From: Arenibacter arenosicollis
GTDB taxonomy: Bacteria > Bacteroidota > Bacteroidia > Flavobacteriales > Flavobacteriaceae
Length of the DNA stretch: 64,000 nt
Reading direction: 5' to 3'
Assembly: GCF_014397245.1 (NCBI RefSeq)
Contig: NZ_JACLHY010000009.1
Location: 1 to 64,000, forward strand
Part shown: positions 51,251-60,836 of the stretch, one piece after another
Layout: the number at the start of each line of letters is the position of its first letter
Numbering within the stretch: the first letter of the stretch is position 1
Notes under the pieces: generated by a model
The model's database searches: none
The model's input: the letters and a program-made list of their open reading frames with translations, nothing else
Told to the model about the DNA's origin: nothing
Translations under genes and position numbers: made by a program

Positions 51251-53338
51251 ATGAAATATATCTTACTTCTATTACTAATATACTTCTATATTCCAATCAA
51301 TGCCCAGCATCAGGACAAGGTAGATTTTATCCGCGGAAATGTTGATATAAGTATAGATCCGAAACAAGAAACCATTACCGGAACTGTGACCTATCAATTA
51401 ACGGCCCTTCAAAAAGTAGATTCGGTTTTTCTGGACGCCCAAAATATACAATTAATTGAGACTCGGCTCAACAACAAAAAGGTTAAGATTACCAATAGCG
51501 GTAAGAATATTATCGTTCATAAAACATTTAAAGCCAATAAATCTTATACCCTGAAAATAAAATACGTTGCCATCCCCAAACAAACCGTTTATTTTTTGGG
51601 TTGGTCCGATGATATACTGGGCAATGAGCAGGTCTGGACCCAAGGCCAGGGCAAATATACAAGTCACTGGCTTCCCAGTTTTGATGATATGACCGAAAAG
51701 GTAGAATTTGATTTGGACATTACCTTTGATAAGAACTATGTGGTAATTGCCAATGGGGACTTATTAGGGACCAAAGACTTGGACGGATTAAAAAAATGGA
51801 GGTTTAATATGGAAAAGCCTATGAGTAGTTATTTACTGGCGTTTTCAATAGGTGACTACCATAAAAAACAGATTTTATCCAATAGGGGAGTACCCATAGA
51901 CCTATATCATTACCCCAGTGACAGCTCTTTGGTAGAACCAACTTATAGATTTACCAAAGATATATTTGACTTCTTGGAAAAGGAAATTGGGGTTGACTAT
52001 CCTTGGCAAAATTACAAGGAGATTCCTGTCCGTGATTTTCTTTACGCGGGTATGGAAAATACTGGAACAACCATTTTTTCAGATACCTATGTAATGGATT
52101 CCATTGCCTTTAAGGATAGAAATTATGTGAATGTAAATGCCCATGAAATGGCACACCAGTGGTTTGGTGATTTGGTTACCGAAGTTGATGGCTCTAGTCA
52201 TTGGCTCCATGAAGGTTTTGCCACCTATTATGCGCTGTTGGCCGAGAGAGAGCTCTTTGGTAAAGAATATTATTATTGGAAATTATACGAATCGGCAATC
52301 CAATTACAGGAGTTGACCAATAAGGATGGGGGAGAAACCCTTATTGATCCAAAGGCCAGTAGCCTTACTTTTTATGAAAAGGGAGCATGGGCATTACATA
52401 TGTTGAGGGAACAATTGGGGGAAGAAAATTTTAGAAAAGGAATCCAACAATATTTAAAAACGTTCGAATTTAGAAATGCAACTGTGGATGACTTTATTAA
52501 GGAAATGGAGTTGGTTAGTGATACTGATTTAGGTGTGTTCCGGAATCGATGGTTAGAGGATAAGGAATTTCCTTTTAGCGAGGCCAAAACAAGCTTGGTT
52601 CGTGAATCGGAGGATTTAAGGAATTTCTTTAGCCTGCAAAGGGAAGTAATGACAAGTAGTACAGACAATGAATCCATTATAAAAAGGTATTGGGGAAGCA
52701 CAAAATCCGACCAATTAAAATCCCAAATAATCAAAATCTATTTTAAATCCATGTCCGAAAATTTTTTAAGTGAGGTACTAGGGAGCAATAATGTTATGGT
52801 CCGTCAAGCCATAGCAATTTCAGTGGGTCAAATCCCCTTGGGGCTAAAATCTGAATTTGAATCCCTTTTGGAAGATGAAAGTTATGTAACCAAAGAGGCG
52901 ATGCTGTACAAGCTATGGATAAATTATCCGAGCGATAGGGCCAATTATTTGGACAAGACCAAAAACGTTATAGGTTTTTCCAATAGAAACATTCGATTAT
53001 TGTGGCTTACCTTGGCTTTGCTCACCAAAGATTATGAACCCAATAACACCAATGACTATTACGTGGAACTAAGTGGATACACCTCCCCAATGTACACCTA
53101 TGAAGTACGCCAGGTGGCTTTTCAGTTTTTGGAGGAATTGATTGGTTTTTCAGATGAGAATTTGTTGGATTTAATAAATGGAACCCAACACCATACATGG
53201 CAATTTAGGAAGTATTCACGCACATTATTGGACCAACTTTTGGAAAAAAAGGAATACAGAGAACGAATTGACAGGTTGAAAGTAAAATTAAATGAGGTGG
53301 AATTGCGTTATATTAGCAACAAACTGATTTCGGAATGA
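51251..53338 (+). CDS. M1 family aminopeptidase, secreted
   Basis: This zinc aminopeptidase has about 695 residues and a signal peptide (LLLLLIYFYIPINAQ). The M1 signature is complete: GMENTG-type exopeptidase loop (YAGMENTGTTIF), then NAHEMAHQWFGDLV with HExxH, and the third ligand Glu in HWLHEGFATYY. A C-terminal helical domain follows. I take the ATG at 51251; a TTG eight codons upstream opens the longest frame. Its stop overlaps the ATG of a patatin gene (ATGA), so the two are translationally coupled. It probably acts in the periplasm. Confidence 0.93.
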   Translation: MKYILLLLLIYFYIPINAQHQDKVDFIRGNVDISIDPKQETITGTVTYQLTALQKVDSVFLDAQNIQLIETRLNNKKVKITNSGKNIIVHKTFKANKSYTLKIKYVAIPKQTVYFLGWSDDILGNEQVWTQGQGKYTSHWLPSFDDMTEKVEFDLDITFDKNYVVIANGDLLGTKDLDGLKKWRFNMEKPMSSYLLAFSIGDYHKKQILSNRGVPIDLYHYPSDSSLVEPTYRFTKDIFDFLEKEIGVDYPWQNYKEIPVRDFLYAGMENTGTTIFSDTYVMDSIAFKDRNYVNVNAHEMAHQWFGDLVTEVDGSSHWLHEGFATYYALLAERELFGKEYYYWKLYESAIQLQELTNKDGGETLIDPKASSLTFYEKGAWALHMLREQLGEENFRKGIQQYLKTFEFRNATVDDFIKEMELVSDTDLGVFRNRWLEDKEFPFSEAKTSLVRESEDLRNFFSLQREVMTSSTDNESIIKRYWGSTKSDQLKSQIIKIYFKSMSENFLSEVLGSNNVMVRQAIAISVGQIPLGLKSEFESLLEDESYVTKEAMLYKLWINYPSDRANYLDKTKNVIGFSNRNIRLLWLTLALLTKDYEPNNTNDYYVELSGYTSPMYTYEVRQVAFQFLEELIGFSDENLLDLINGTQHHTWQFRKYSRTLLDQLLEKKEYRERIDRLKVKLNEVELRYISNKLISE

Positions 53339-54246
53339 GAGCTTTGGTTATTTCTGGTGGTGGTAGTAAAGGCGCATTTGCCGGTGGTGTGGCCCAATAC
53401 TTGATGCAAGAAATGAACCACAAGTACGATTTATTTTTAGGTACTTCCACAGGAAGTCTTTTAATATCCCATCTTGCGCTTCAAAAAATCGAAAAAATTA
53501 GAGAGGTATATACTTCCGTAAGTCAAGATGATATTTTTAGTAATTGCCCCTTTGTGATAAAAAAGAAATATGGTATAGAGACCATTGGTATCCATCATAT
53601 AAATGTGATGAAAAATTTTTTTAGGGGGAGTAAGACTTTTGGGGAAAGTAATAATCTATTGGAATTAATCAAAAATACCATTTCCATAGAGGAATTTGAA
53701 CATTTGAAAAAGGGACCGTTGGATATTGCGGTAACCGTTTCCAATTTATCTTTAAACCAGGTTGAATATAAATCTATAAACAATTGTACCTATGAGGAGT
53801 TTTGTGAATGGATTTGGATTTCCTGTAATTACACCCCATTTATGACCTTGGTTAAGAAAAACGGATGTGAATATGCTGATGGGGGACTTGGCAGCATGGT
53901 TCCCATAGAAGAGGCCATACGAAGAGGAGCTAAAGTTGTAGATGCTATAATATTGCAAACCGAGGTTACACAATTAAACAGAATGCCTTCCAAAAATGTG
54001 TTTTCATTACTTACAAGTATGTTCGCTTTTATGTTGGATAGAATAGAACAACAAAATATCAGGATCGGTAAGTATGTGGCCAACCATAATAACGCTATCA
54101 TTAACTTCTATTACACACCAACCGTACTCACTACCAACTCTCTCATATTTGAAAAGGAGAAAATGACCGTATGGTGGGAAAGTGGATATAATTTTGCCAA
54201 ACATAAAAATTCAGAAACCAACCAAATAGAGACCGCAATTCTATGA
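53335..54246 (+). CDS. Patatin-like phospholipase (first of tandem pair)
   Basis: This 303-residue protein has the patatin oxyanion loop SGGGSKGAFAGGVA (residues 7-20), nucleophile motif GTSTGS (Ser38) and the catalytic Asp in YADGGLGSMVP (Asp182). It should hydrolyse acyl esters of lipids. No signal peptide is present, so it is cytosolic or associated with the inner membrane. It overlaps by four bases both the M1 peptidase upstream and a close paralogue downstream. The pair clearly arose by tandem duplication, since long blocks such as EEFCEWIWISCNYTPFM are shared. Confidence 0.92.
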   Translation: MRALVISGGGSKGAFAGGVAQYLMQEMNHKYDLFLGTSTGSLLISHLALQKIEKIREVYTSVSQDDIFSNCPFVIKKKYGIETIGIHHINVMKNFFRGSKTFGESNNLLELIKNTISIEEFEHLKKGPLDIAVTVSNLSLNQVEYKSINNCTYEEFCEWIWISCNYTPFMTLVKKNGCEYADGGLGSMVPIEEAIRRGAKVVDAIILQTEVTQLNRMPSKNVFSLLTSMFAFMLDRIEQQNIRIGKYVANHNNAIINFYYTPTVLTTNSLIFEKEKMTVWWESGYNFAKHKNSETNQIETAIL

Positions 54247-55133
54247 AAGCACTCGTAATAAGTGGGGGAGGTAGTAAGGGAGCCTTTGCTGGTGGAGTAG
54301 CCCAATACCTTATGGAGGTTGAAAAAAGGGAATATGATATACTGGTGGGTACTTCTACAGGCAGTCTTTTAATTCCACAACTGGCCTTAAATAAAATTGG
54401 TAAGCTATATGATATTTATACCAATGTAAATCAGCGCTCCATTTTTAGTCTTAATCCCTTTGTAGTTCGAAAAAAGGGCGATCGCGAATATGTGTCCATA
54501 AATTTCTTGAACACTTTTCTCCAATTTATGAAGAGCAAGCGTACTTTTGGAGAAAGCAAGGCTTTAAGGCGGACGATAAGAAAGAATTTTACGGTAAAGG
54601 AATTCCAGGAGTTAAAAAATGGCCGGAAAGATATTGTTGTGACCGTTTCCAACCTATCTAAAAACAGGGTAGAATATAAATCCATTAAGGATTTTTCTTA
54701 TGATGAATTCTGTGATTGGATTTGGATTTCTTGTAACTATATCCCCTTTATGTCCTTGGTTAAAAAGGACGGATTTGAATATGGTGATGGGGGCTTGGGC
54801 TGTGTAGTTCCTATTAGGGAGGCAATAAGAAGGGGAGCAACGGAGATTGATGCCATTATTTTGGAATCTGAAAATATGGACCATAATAGGGTCCTTGGTA
54901 AAAATCCATTTTCCTTAATGTTGAGTATTTACGGGTTTGTCTTGGACCAGATCGAATACCATGATATTTCGGAAGGAGTATTGGCCGCAAAACATAAAGG
55001 AGTGCAATTAAACTTATATTACACTCCAACTAAACTTACGGAAAACTCCTTGATTTTTAATAAAAAACTTATGTCCCAATGGTGGCAACAAGGTTATAAA
55101 TATGCACAGGAAAAGTTTTCCAGTGTTTCCTAA
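54243..55133 (+). CDS. Patatin-like phospholipase (second of tandem pair)
   Basis: This 296-residue paralogue of the preceding gene has the same SGGGSKGAFAGGVA loop, GTSTGS nucleophile (Ser38) and YGDGGLGCVVP with Asp182. Both active sites look intact, so neither copy is decaying. It differs mainly in the loop regions (RKKGDREYVSINFLNTFLQ versus KKKYGIETIGIHHINVMKN), which may give different specificity or let the two form a heterodimer. It is coupled to its neighbour through an ATGA overlap. Confidence 0.92.
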   Translation: MKALVISGGGSKGAFAGGVAQYLMEVEKREYDILVGTSTGSLLIPQLALNKIGKLYDIYTNVNQRSIFSLNPFVVRKKGDREYVSINFLNTFLQFMKSKRTFGESKALRRTIRKNFTVKEFQELKNGRKDIVVTVSNLSKNRVEYKSIKDFSYDEFCDWIWISCNYIPFMSLVKKDGFEYGDGGLGCVVPIREAIRRGATEIDAIILESENMDHNRVLGKNPFSLMLSIYGFVLDQIEYHDISEGVLAAKHKGVQLNLYYTPTKLTENSLIFNKKLMSQWWQQGYKYAQEKFSSVS

Positions 55134-55143
55134 TTAATTTATT

Positions 55144-55662
55144 TTACCAAAGTTCCCCAATTTCTTTTTTAACATAGGCCAAAGCTGTGGCGGAAGGCGA
55201 TTGCTTCTCCATGGTTTCATTTAAAATGTCTTCACGTAGTTTATCCGCTGTATCGGACTCGCTCATACCTGCTTTCCTTATCATTTGGATGGTAGCGCTT
55301 TTTGCGGCCTTAATTATATTCCAACATTCATCGGTCATATAGATCTGTTGGGATAAATTATGCTCAAATTCATTTTCAATACTCTTGATCAATAAATTTT
55401 CGTAATCATTTTTGTTGCTGCTTTTTGGCCCTACACGTACCACCAAACTTGGAATGGCAATTCGTTCCAAAAACAAGGCCAATCTTTCATAGGCCTGAAG
55501 TCTAATGGGCAAGGTATTTTTTTGAGTGTCTTTGTGCAATAGGTACCGCCTTCTACCTTCTTCGTTTCTTGTGTGCAATCTAAAAAAATAAAAGGCAACC
55601 ATTCCGGTTACTATTGCAGGTAATAAATAGGCAAAAAGTTGAAAAATTTCCTCTCCAGTCAT
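55144..55662 (-). CDS. Small membrane-anchored protein, DUF7935-like
   Basis: This 172-residue protein has one N-terminal transmembrane helix (IFQLFAYLLPAIVTGMVAFY) followed by a helical cytosolic domain with LRLQAYERLALFLERI-like sequence (LPIRLQAYERLALFLERIAI), NEFEHNLSQQIYMTDECWNI and AATIQMIRKAG-type helices. It resembles the flavobacterial family I recall as DUF7935. The role is unknown. It converges with the second patatin gene, leaving ten bases between the stops. Confidence 0.75.
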   Translation of the reverse strand: MTGEEIFQLFAYLLPAIVTGMVAFYFFRLHTRNEEGRRRYLLHKDTQKNTLPIRLQAYERLALFLERIAIPSLVVRVGPKSSNKNDYENLLIKSIENEFEHNLSQQIYMTDECWNIIKAAKSATIQMIRKAGMSESDTADKLREDILNETMEKQSPSATALAYVKKEIGELW

Positions 55663-55780
55663 TTTGTATTGGTGTTTTTTGGTTTGTAGAATGTTAAACG
55701 GCTTATTCCTTCAAAAATTATGGATGGTTATAAATTTTTCCGAGATACATTTATTTATTGGACAGTTGGGGAACAAGCAA

Positions 55781-55805
55781 AAAAAAAGCGCTTGGTAGCG
55801 CTTTT
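55781..55805 (-). terminator. Terminator after the OmpA-like gene
   Basis: AAAAGCGCT (55784-55792) pairs with AGCGCTTTT (55797-55805) around a four-base loop, followed on the minus strand by T residues. It lies just past the stop of the degenerate OmpA-like gene. Confidence 0.85.
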
Positions 55806-55818
55806 CAAATTGATAAAT

Positions 55819-56625
55819 CTATTTCATATTCTCCTTGACCATTTTATAGAACTCATAAAATTTTGGTTGCACTATAATCTCTGTGGCCGTTTCAATGCTG
55901 TATAACCCTAATTCCGATTTACCGGTGGCAACGATTCGTTTGGGCTCTATTTGATATTTACTTTCCAAGATCCTGGCTATAGCAGCAGCCTGCTGTGTAC
56001 CAATTTCCCAGTTGTTCGACTTATTATCCTTGGATTCCACTAAATTACTGTTACTAACAATTTGAATATCCATCGTTGGATTGGCTTTTAAAACGCTTCC
56101 AATTTTTGCGATAATTGCTTCCGCCTTGTCCTGTACTTTATAATTCTTGGTGTTTTCCCCAAATATATAACTGTTGTCCATCACCACTGCAATGGCGCCA
56201 TTGCTCACTGTTATCTTGGGATCACTACCTAAAGTTTGCTTAAATTGAGTAAATACAGCTAGGGTAATTGAATCACGGCGGCTCAATTCATCATTGATCA
56301 CTCTTAATTGCGCCTCCTTTTTAACTAAACTTTCTAGCGTGCTGTTAATATGATCGGATCTCTTGTTGGATGCTTCAGTAAAGCTATTCAAGTTCTTCAA
56401 TAAGTTGCCATTGGTTTCCTTAAGTTCATTTACCTGTGCTTCGTATGATTCTACTTTAGCCGACGCAATCCTTTCCTCCCGCCTACATTCCGATAGTGCC
56501 GTTTCAGCTTCCCTTACTTGAGTCCTAAGATTATCCACTTCCAGAATTAGGTCTTTTTTGCTTTGTGCTTGGGTAATGGTAATGTACATTAATAAAATTA
56601 GGGTCGTAAAAATTTTTCTTCTCAT
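55819..56625 (-). CDS. OmpA-like protein with degenerate peptidoglycan-binding site
   Basis: This 268-residue protein has a signal peptide (IFTTLILLMYITITQAQ), a long coiled coil (~residues 22-120) and a C-terminal OmpA-like fold. It parallels the intact OmpA lipoprotein at 62436-63284: SRRDSITLAVFTQFKQTLG matches TRRDSVNLSLVQSLKGVLG, and both end with a similar tail (KFYEFYKMVKENMK). The canonical GHTD reads SNSN here and the conserved Arg pair near RRTRIVV is TATEIIVQ. The peptidoglycan-contact Asp and Arg are therefore lost. It has no lipobox, unlike its paralogue. Binding of diaminopimelate is unlikely. Confidence 0.85.
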   Translation of the reverse strand: MRRKIFTTLILLMYITITQAQSKKDLILEVDNLRTQVREAETALSECRREERIASAKVESYEAQVNELKETNGNLLKNLNSFTEASNKRSDHINSTLESLVKKEAQLRVINDELSRRDSITLAVFTQFKQTLGSDPKITVSNGAIAVVMDNSYIFGENTKNYKVQDKAEAIIAKIGSVLKANPTMDIQIVSNSNLVESKDNKSNNWEIGTQQAAAIARILESKYQIEPKRIVATGKSELGLYSIETATEIIVQPKFYEFYKMVKENMK

Positions 56626-56723
56626 GGATAAAATTTATTTATTTGAATGTTTGGTATTTTTGAATTAATTGATTTTCTGCAAGATTATGAAATTTACTTT
56701 CGCGGGCAAATTTAAGATTTAAA

Positions 56724-56891
56724 TTAATTGGGTACCCTCTTATTTTCCATATAATCTTTTCCTCCCAAATAAGGAAAGTTATAATAATCTTGAAGGTTCG
56801 TAAATGGTACCAGCTCCTTATTATACCCGGATGTAGAAGATAAGTATTTGTTTAAGTCATTGTCATCAACATTCACCTAGATATCCTCCAT
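56724..56891 (-). pseudogene. Possible gene remnant with in-frame stop
   Basis: This is a minus-strand frame beginning ATG (56891) with MEDI, interrupted by TAG (56877-56879). It is then open for 50 codons to TAA (56724-56726), with coding-like sequence such as NKYLSSTSGYNKELVPFTNL and YYNFPYLGGKDYMENKR. No other start fits well except the GTG directly after the stop. I recognise no family. It is either a decayed C-terminus or a short protein starting at GTG 56876. It fills most of the 307-base gap 56626-56932; nothing else is seen there. Confidence 0.35.
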
Positions 56892-56932
56892 GGTAAACAG
56901 ACAGGGATGTTATTCTGATCTTCTTCAAGTTT

Positions 56933-58207
56933 TTACTGGTTCAAAAAGTCCAAACTCATTTCTGTGAGGGCCTTAACCCCAAGTATCATTCCATTTTCAT
57001 CTATAGTGAAGTCCGGTGTATGATGAGGAAAGGATTTAGTGCTTCCAGGGGTCATTCCGCCTAAAAAAAAGAAGAATCCGGGCACTTCATTCTGAAAATA
57101 TGAGAAATCTTCACCTCCAGTGACCGCTTTTTGTAATTGTACATTGTCCTTACCAGCAACCCTATTGAGGGTAGGAAGCATTTTAACTACCAAGTTGGGG
57201 TCATTGTAGGTTATGTCCGTATTACTTTTTATATCAATCGTGGCCGAACCCCCGTACACTTTAGCAATTGCCGGTACCATTTCCTTCATTCGCTCTGTAA
57301 TAAGTTTTTGCATGTCATAGTCCAAAGTTCTAATAGTTCCAATCATTTCTGCACTTTCAGGAATTATATTAAAACGTACCCCACTCGTAATCTTGCCAAC
57401 ACTAATTACCGCTGCTTCATTGGTAAGGTCAACTTCCCTGCTAATTATAGTCTGAAGCCCATCTATAATTTTGGCACTGATTAGAATGGGATCTATGCCC
57501 TTCCAGGGTTGGGACCCATGGGTTTGTTTTCCCTCAACCTGAATAACGAATCGCTGTACGGCAGCCATTAATCCCTCAGATTTATAGCGAATAACGCCTA
57601 CGGGGGTGGCCGAGTTGATATGCAGTCCAAAAATGGCATCTACGTCGGGGTTTTTAAGTACCCCTTCCTTAACCATCAATAAGGCTCCACCCTCCTCACC
57701 AGGTGGAGGGCCTTCTTCTGCAGGTTGAAAAATGAACTTGACCGTTCCTTTGATTTTATCTTTGTTTTTAGCGAGTATTTCTGCCACACCCATAAGGATA
57801 GCAGTATGGGTATCATGCCCACAGGCATGCATAACACCTGTTTCTTGCCCAAGAAATTCAGAGGTCACTGTAGATTTAAACGGAAGATCGTTTCTTTCTG
57901 TTACAGGCAAGGCATCAATATCCGCCCTCAAAGCAATTACCTTACCCTTTTTATTTCCTTTTAGGATACCTACCACCCCAGTTTTGGCAACTCCAGTTTG
58001 AACCTCTGTTCCCAAAGATTTTAAATGTGTTGCTATTTTTTCAGCTGTTTTAAACTCCCTGTTCGATAATTCTGGATTTTGATGAAAATCCCTCCTCCAA
58101 TCAATTACCTTTTGTTCAATGCCCTTGAATTCCTTTTCAAGATTATATTTTTGGGCTGTGGAATTTACACACCATAAAAATAAGGAGAGGATCAAATAAT
58201 ATTTCAT
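56933..58207 (-). CDS. M20 family amidohydrolase, secreted
   Basis: This 424-residue enzyme has a signal peptide (YYLILSLFLWCVNSTAQ). Metal-site motifs are ALRADIDALPVTERND, MHACGHDTHTAILMGVAEIL and FIFQPAEEGPPPGEEGGALL, followed by HINSATPVG and the dimerisation domain (GSQPWKGIDPILISAK). It matches the IAA-amino acid hydrolase/aminoacylase-like subgroup (N-acyl or peptide amide hydrolysis). An exported location suggests scavenging of acylated amino acids or peptides. It is transcribed alone. Confidence 0.93.
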   Translation of the reverse strand: MKYYLILSLFLWCVNSTAQKYNLEKEFKGIEQKVIDWRRDFHQNPELSNREFKTAEKIATHLKSLGTEVQTGVAKTGVVGILKGNKKGKVIALRADIDALPVTERNDLPFKSTVTSEFLGQETGVMHACGHDTHTAILMGVAEILAKNKDKIKGTVKFIFQPAEEGPPPGEEGGALLMVKEGVLKNPDVDAIFGLHINSATPVGVIRYKSEGLMAAVQRFVIQVEGKQTHGSQPWKGIDPILISAKIIDGLQTIISREVDLTNEAAVISVGKITSGVRFNIIPESAEMIGTIRTLDYDMQKLITERMKEMVPAIAKVYGGSATIDIKSNTDITYNDPNLVVKMLPTLNRVAGKDNVQLQKAVTGGEDFSYFQNEVPGFFFFLGGMTPGSTKSFPHHTPDFTIDENGMILGVKALTEMSLDFLNQ

Positions 58208-58475
58208 AGTACTAAATGGGATTTAAAATTTTATCAGCCAAAGGTTGTTCATCATAGCCATTAATCAATGTATTCAATAATTTTGTGGTTATGGTGGCTT
58301 TTAGGAATTATTACATAAAAAACTTCTTTTCTTTAAATGTGGATTTAAGGATAAATATATTCAAAATAGAACTATTTGGAGGATCCATTCATCATAAATA
58401 TTAAAGTTGATTTTTTGATAAGGCTAATTATGGCTAAATTCACCGATTGTAAGGACCTTAATATCAATACACATT

Positions 58476-60797
58476 TTGGAGAAGTATATCAATGAATTAA
58501 ATGAGGCTCAGAAGGCTCCTGTTTTACACAAGGACGGCCCTCTAATGGTGATTGCAGGGGCAGGTTCAGGTAAAACAAGGGTATTGACCTATCGTATCGC
58601 CTATTTGATGAGCCTTGGAGTGGATTCCTTTAATATTTTGGCTTTGACTTTTACCAATAAGGCAGCTAGGGAAATGAAGAAGCGTATTGCCGATATTGTT
58701 GGTACTTCCGAAGCCAAAAACTTGTGGATGGGGACTTTTCATTCCGTTTTTGCCAAGCTTTTAAGGTTTGATGGTGATAAGTTGGGTTACCCTGCCAATT
58801 TTACTATTTATGACACCCAAGATTCACAACGTCTTATTTCCGCCATTATAAAGGAGATGGGATTGGATAAGGATATTTACAAGTATAAGCAGGTACAAAA
58901 TAGAATTTCCTCCTATAAGAACAGTCTAATCACCGTTAAGGCCTATTATAACAATTCCGATTTGGTAGAGGCAGATGCCATGGCCAAGCGTCCAAGGATG
59001 GGCGAAATTTATCAGAACTATGTAGATAGGTGTTTTAAGGCCGGGGCAATGGATTTTGATGATTTACTGTTAAGGACCAATGAGTTGTTGACACGTTTTC
59101 CAGAAGTTTTGGCCAAATATCAGGACAGGTTTAGATATATCCTTGTGGATGAGTACCAAGATACCAACCATTCCCAATATTTGATAGTAAAAGCACTATC
59201 GGACAGATTTCAGAATATCTGTGTAGTAGGGGACGATGCCCAGAGTATATATTCATTTAGAGGGGCAAACATTAGTAATATCCTTAACTTCCAAAAGGAT
59301 TATGACAATGTAGGGATGTACCGCTTGGAACAGAATTATAGGTCCACCAGGAATATTGTGAATGCCGCAAACTCCATTATTGCCAAGAATACCAATCAAT
59401 TGGAAAAGGTCGTATGGACTTCCAATGACGAAGGACCTTTGATCAAGGTGCACCGGAGTCCAACGGATGCCGAAGAAGGCCGGTTTGTTTCTGGGACTAT
59501 TTTCGAAGAAAAAATGCAAAACCAGATGCCCAATGGTAATTTCGCGGTATTGTATAGGACCAATTCCCAATCGAGGGCTATTGAGGATGCCCTAAGGAAA
59601 CGTGATATACCATATCGAATTTATGGGGGACTTTCCTTTTATCAGCGGAAGGAAATAAAAGACGTTCTGTCTTATTTGAGATTGGTCATTAATCCAAAAG
59701 ATGAAGAGGCGCTTAAGCGTATTATAAATTTTCCTGCACGTGGTATAGGGCAGAGCACTATGGATAAGCTTACCGTTGCCGCAAATCACTACAACCGTTC
59801 TATTTTTGAGGTTATGGACAACCTGGACAGAATAGATCTAAAGATTAATTCTGGAACTAAAAGAAAATTGGGCGACTTTGTAGCCATGATAAAGAGCTTT
59901 CAGATTATGAATGAAAGTGCCGATGCCTTTACTTTGGCAGAACACGTAGCCAAAAAATCGGGAGTATTGTTGGAATTCAAAAAGGATGGCACTCCGGAGG
60001 GAATTGGGAAGATGGAGAATATTGAGGAGCTGTTGAACGGTATTAAGGATTTTGTTGAAGGGCAAAAGGAATTGGCAGATGCCAAAGGGGACATTGGCGA
60101 ATTTTTGGAAGATGTGGCCTTGGCAACGGACCTTGACAAGGATACTGGGGATGATGACCGAGTGGCTTTAATGACGATTCACTTGGCGAAAGGGTTGGAA
60201 TTTCCATATGTATTCATCGTAGGGATGGAGGAAGATCTTTTCCCCTCTGCCATGAGTATGAATACCAGAAGTGAATTGGAAGAGGAAAGGCGATTGTTTT
60301 ATGTTGCATTGACACGGGCGGAAAAACAAGCATATTTAACTTATACCCAGAACAGATATCGTTGGGGCAAGCTCGTAGATGCAGAGCCCAGTAGATTTAT
60401 TGAGGAAATTGATGAAAAATATGTCGAAAATCTTACTCCAGTGGTGAGATCCAGATATACACCATTGATCGATGTTGATATTTTTGGCGATGTTGATAAA
60501 AGTAAATTAAGGCAGAACAAACCTACACATGGTACTCCACCAAGTGGAATAAAACCCAATGAAAATCAATTACGGAAGTTACGTAAACTAAAACCGGAAC
60601 TTAGTACCCCTGTTGGAAATACCAACTCGGTGGATCCCAATTTAACGGAGGGTTCGCTAGTAAACCATACCAGATTTGGTAGGGGACAAGTGATTAAGAT
60701 TGAAGGGGTCGGCAATGATAAAAAAGCGGAAATTAAATTTGACAAGGGAGACATAAAGAAACTTTTGCTCAGGTTTGCCAAGTTGGAAGTGCTCTAA
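58476..60797 (+). CDS. uvrD: UvrD/PcrA-type ATP-dependent DNA helicase
   Basis: This 773-residue superfamily 1A helicase has Walker A MVIAGAGSGKTRVLTYRIAY, TFTNKAAREMKKRI, the DEYQDTNHSQY box, GDDAQSIYSFRGANI, LEQNYRSTRNI and the C-terminal LMTIHLAKGLEFPYVFIVGM with VALTRAEKQAYL. A PcrA-like tudor-type tail (LVNHTRFGRGQVIKIEGVGN) closes the protein. The conserved N-terminus (EKYINELNEAQKAPVL) forces a TTG start at 58476. It works in repair and replication restart. Confidence 0.95.
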   Translation: MEKYINELNEAQKAPVLHKDGPLMVIAGAGSGKTRVLTYRIAYLMSLGVDSFNILALTFTNKAAREMKKRIADIVGTSEAKNLWMGTFHSVFAKLLRFDGDKLGYPANFTIYDTQDSQRLISAIIKEMGLDKDIYKYKQVQNRISSYKNSLITVKAYYNNSDLVEADAMAKRPRMGEIYQNYVDRCFKAGAMDFDDLLLRTNELLTRFPEVLAKYQDRFRYILVDEYQDTNHSQYLIVKALSDRFQNICVVGDDAQSIYSFRGANISNILNFQKDYDNVGMYRLEQNYRSTRNIVNAANSIIAKNTNQLEKVVWTSNDEGPLIKVHRSPTDAEEGRFVSGTIFEEKMQNQMPNGNFAVLYRTNSQSRAIEDALRKRDIPYRIYGGLSFYQRKEIKDVLSYLRLVINPKDEEALKRIINFPARGIGQSTMDKLTVAANHYNRSIFEVMDNLDRIDLKINSGTKRKLGDFVAMIKSFQIMNESADAFTLAEHVAKKSGVLLEFKKDGTPEGIGKMENIEELLNGIKDFVEGQKELADAKGDIGEFLEDVALATDLDKDTGDDDRVALMTIHLAKGLEFPYVFIVGMEEDLFPSAMSMNTRSELEEERRLFYVALTRAEKQAYLTYTQNRYRWGKLVDAEPSRFIEEIDEKYVENLTPVVRSRYTPLIDVDIFGDVDKSKLRQNKPTHGTPPSGIKPNENQLRKLRKLKPELSTPVGNTNSVDPNLTEGSLVNHTRFGRGQVIKIEGVGNDKKAEIKFDKGDIKKLLLRFAKLEVL

Positions 60798-60836
60798 ACA
60801 ATAGTTAAACAGAGAGTTTTTTATTAAGAAGGTCGA

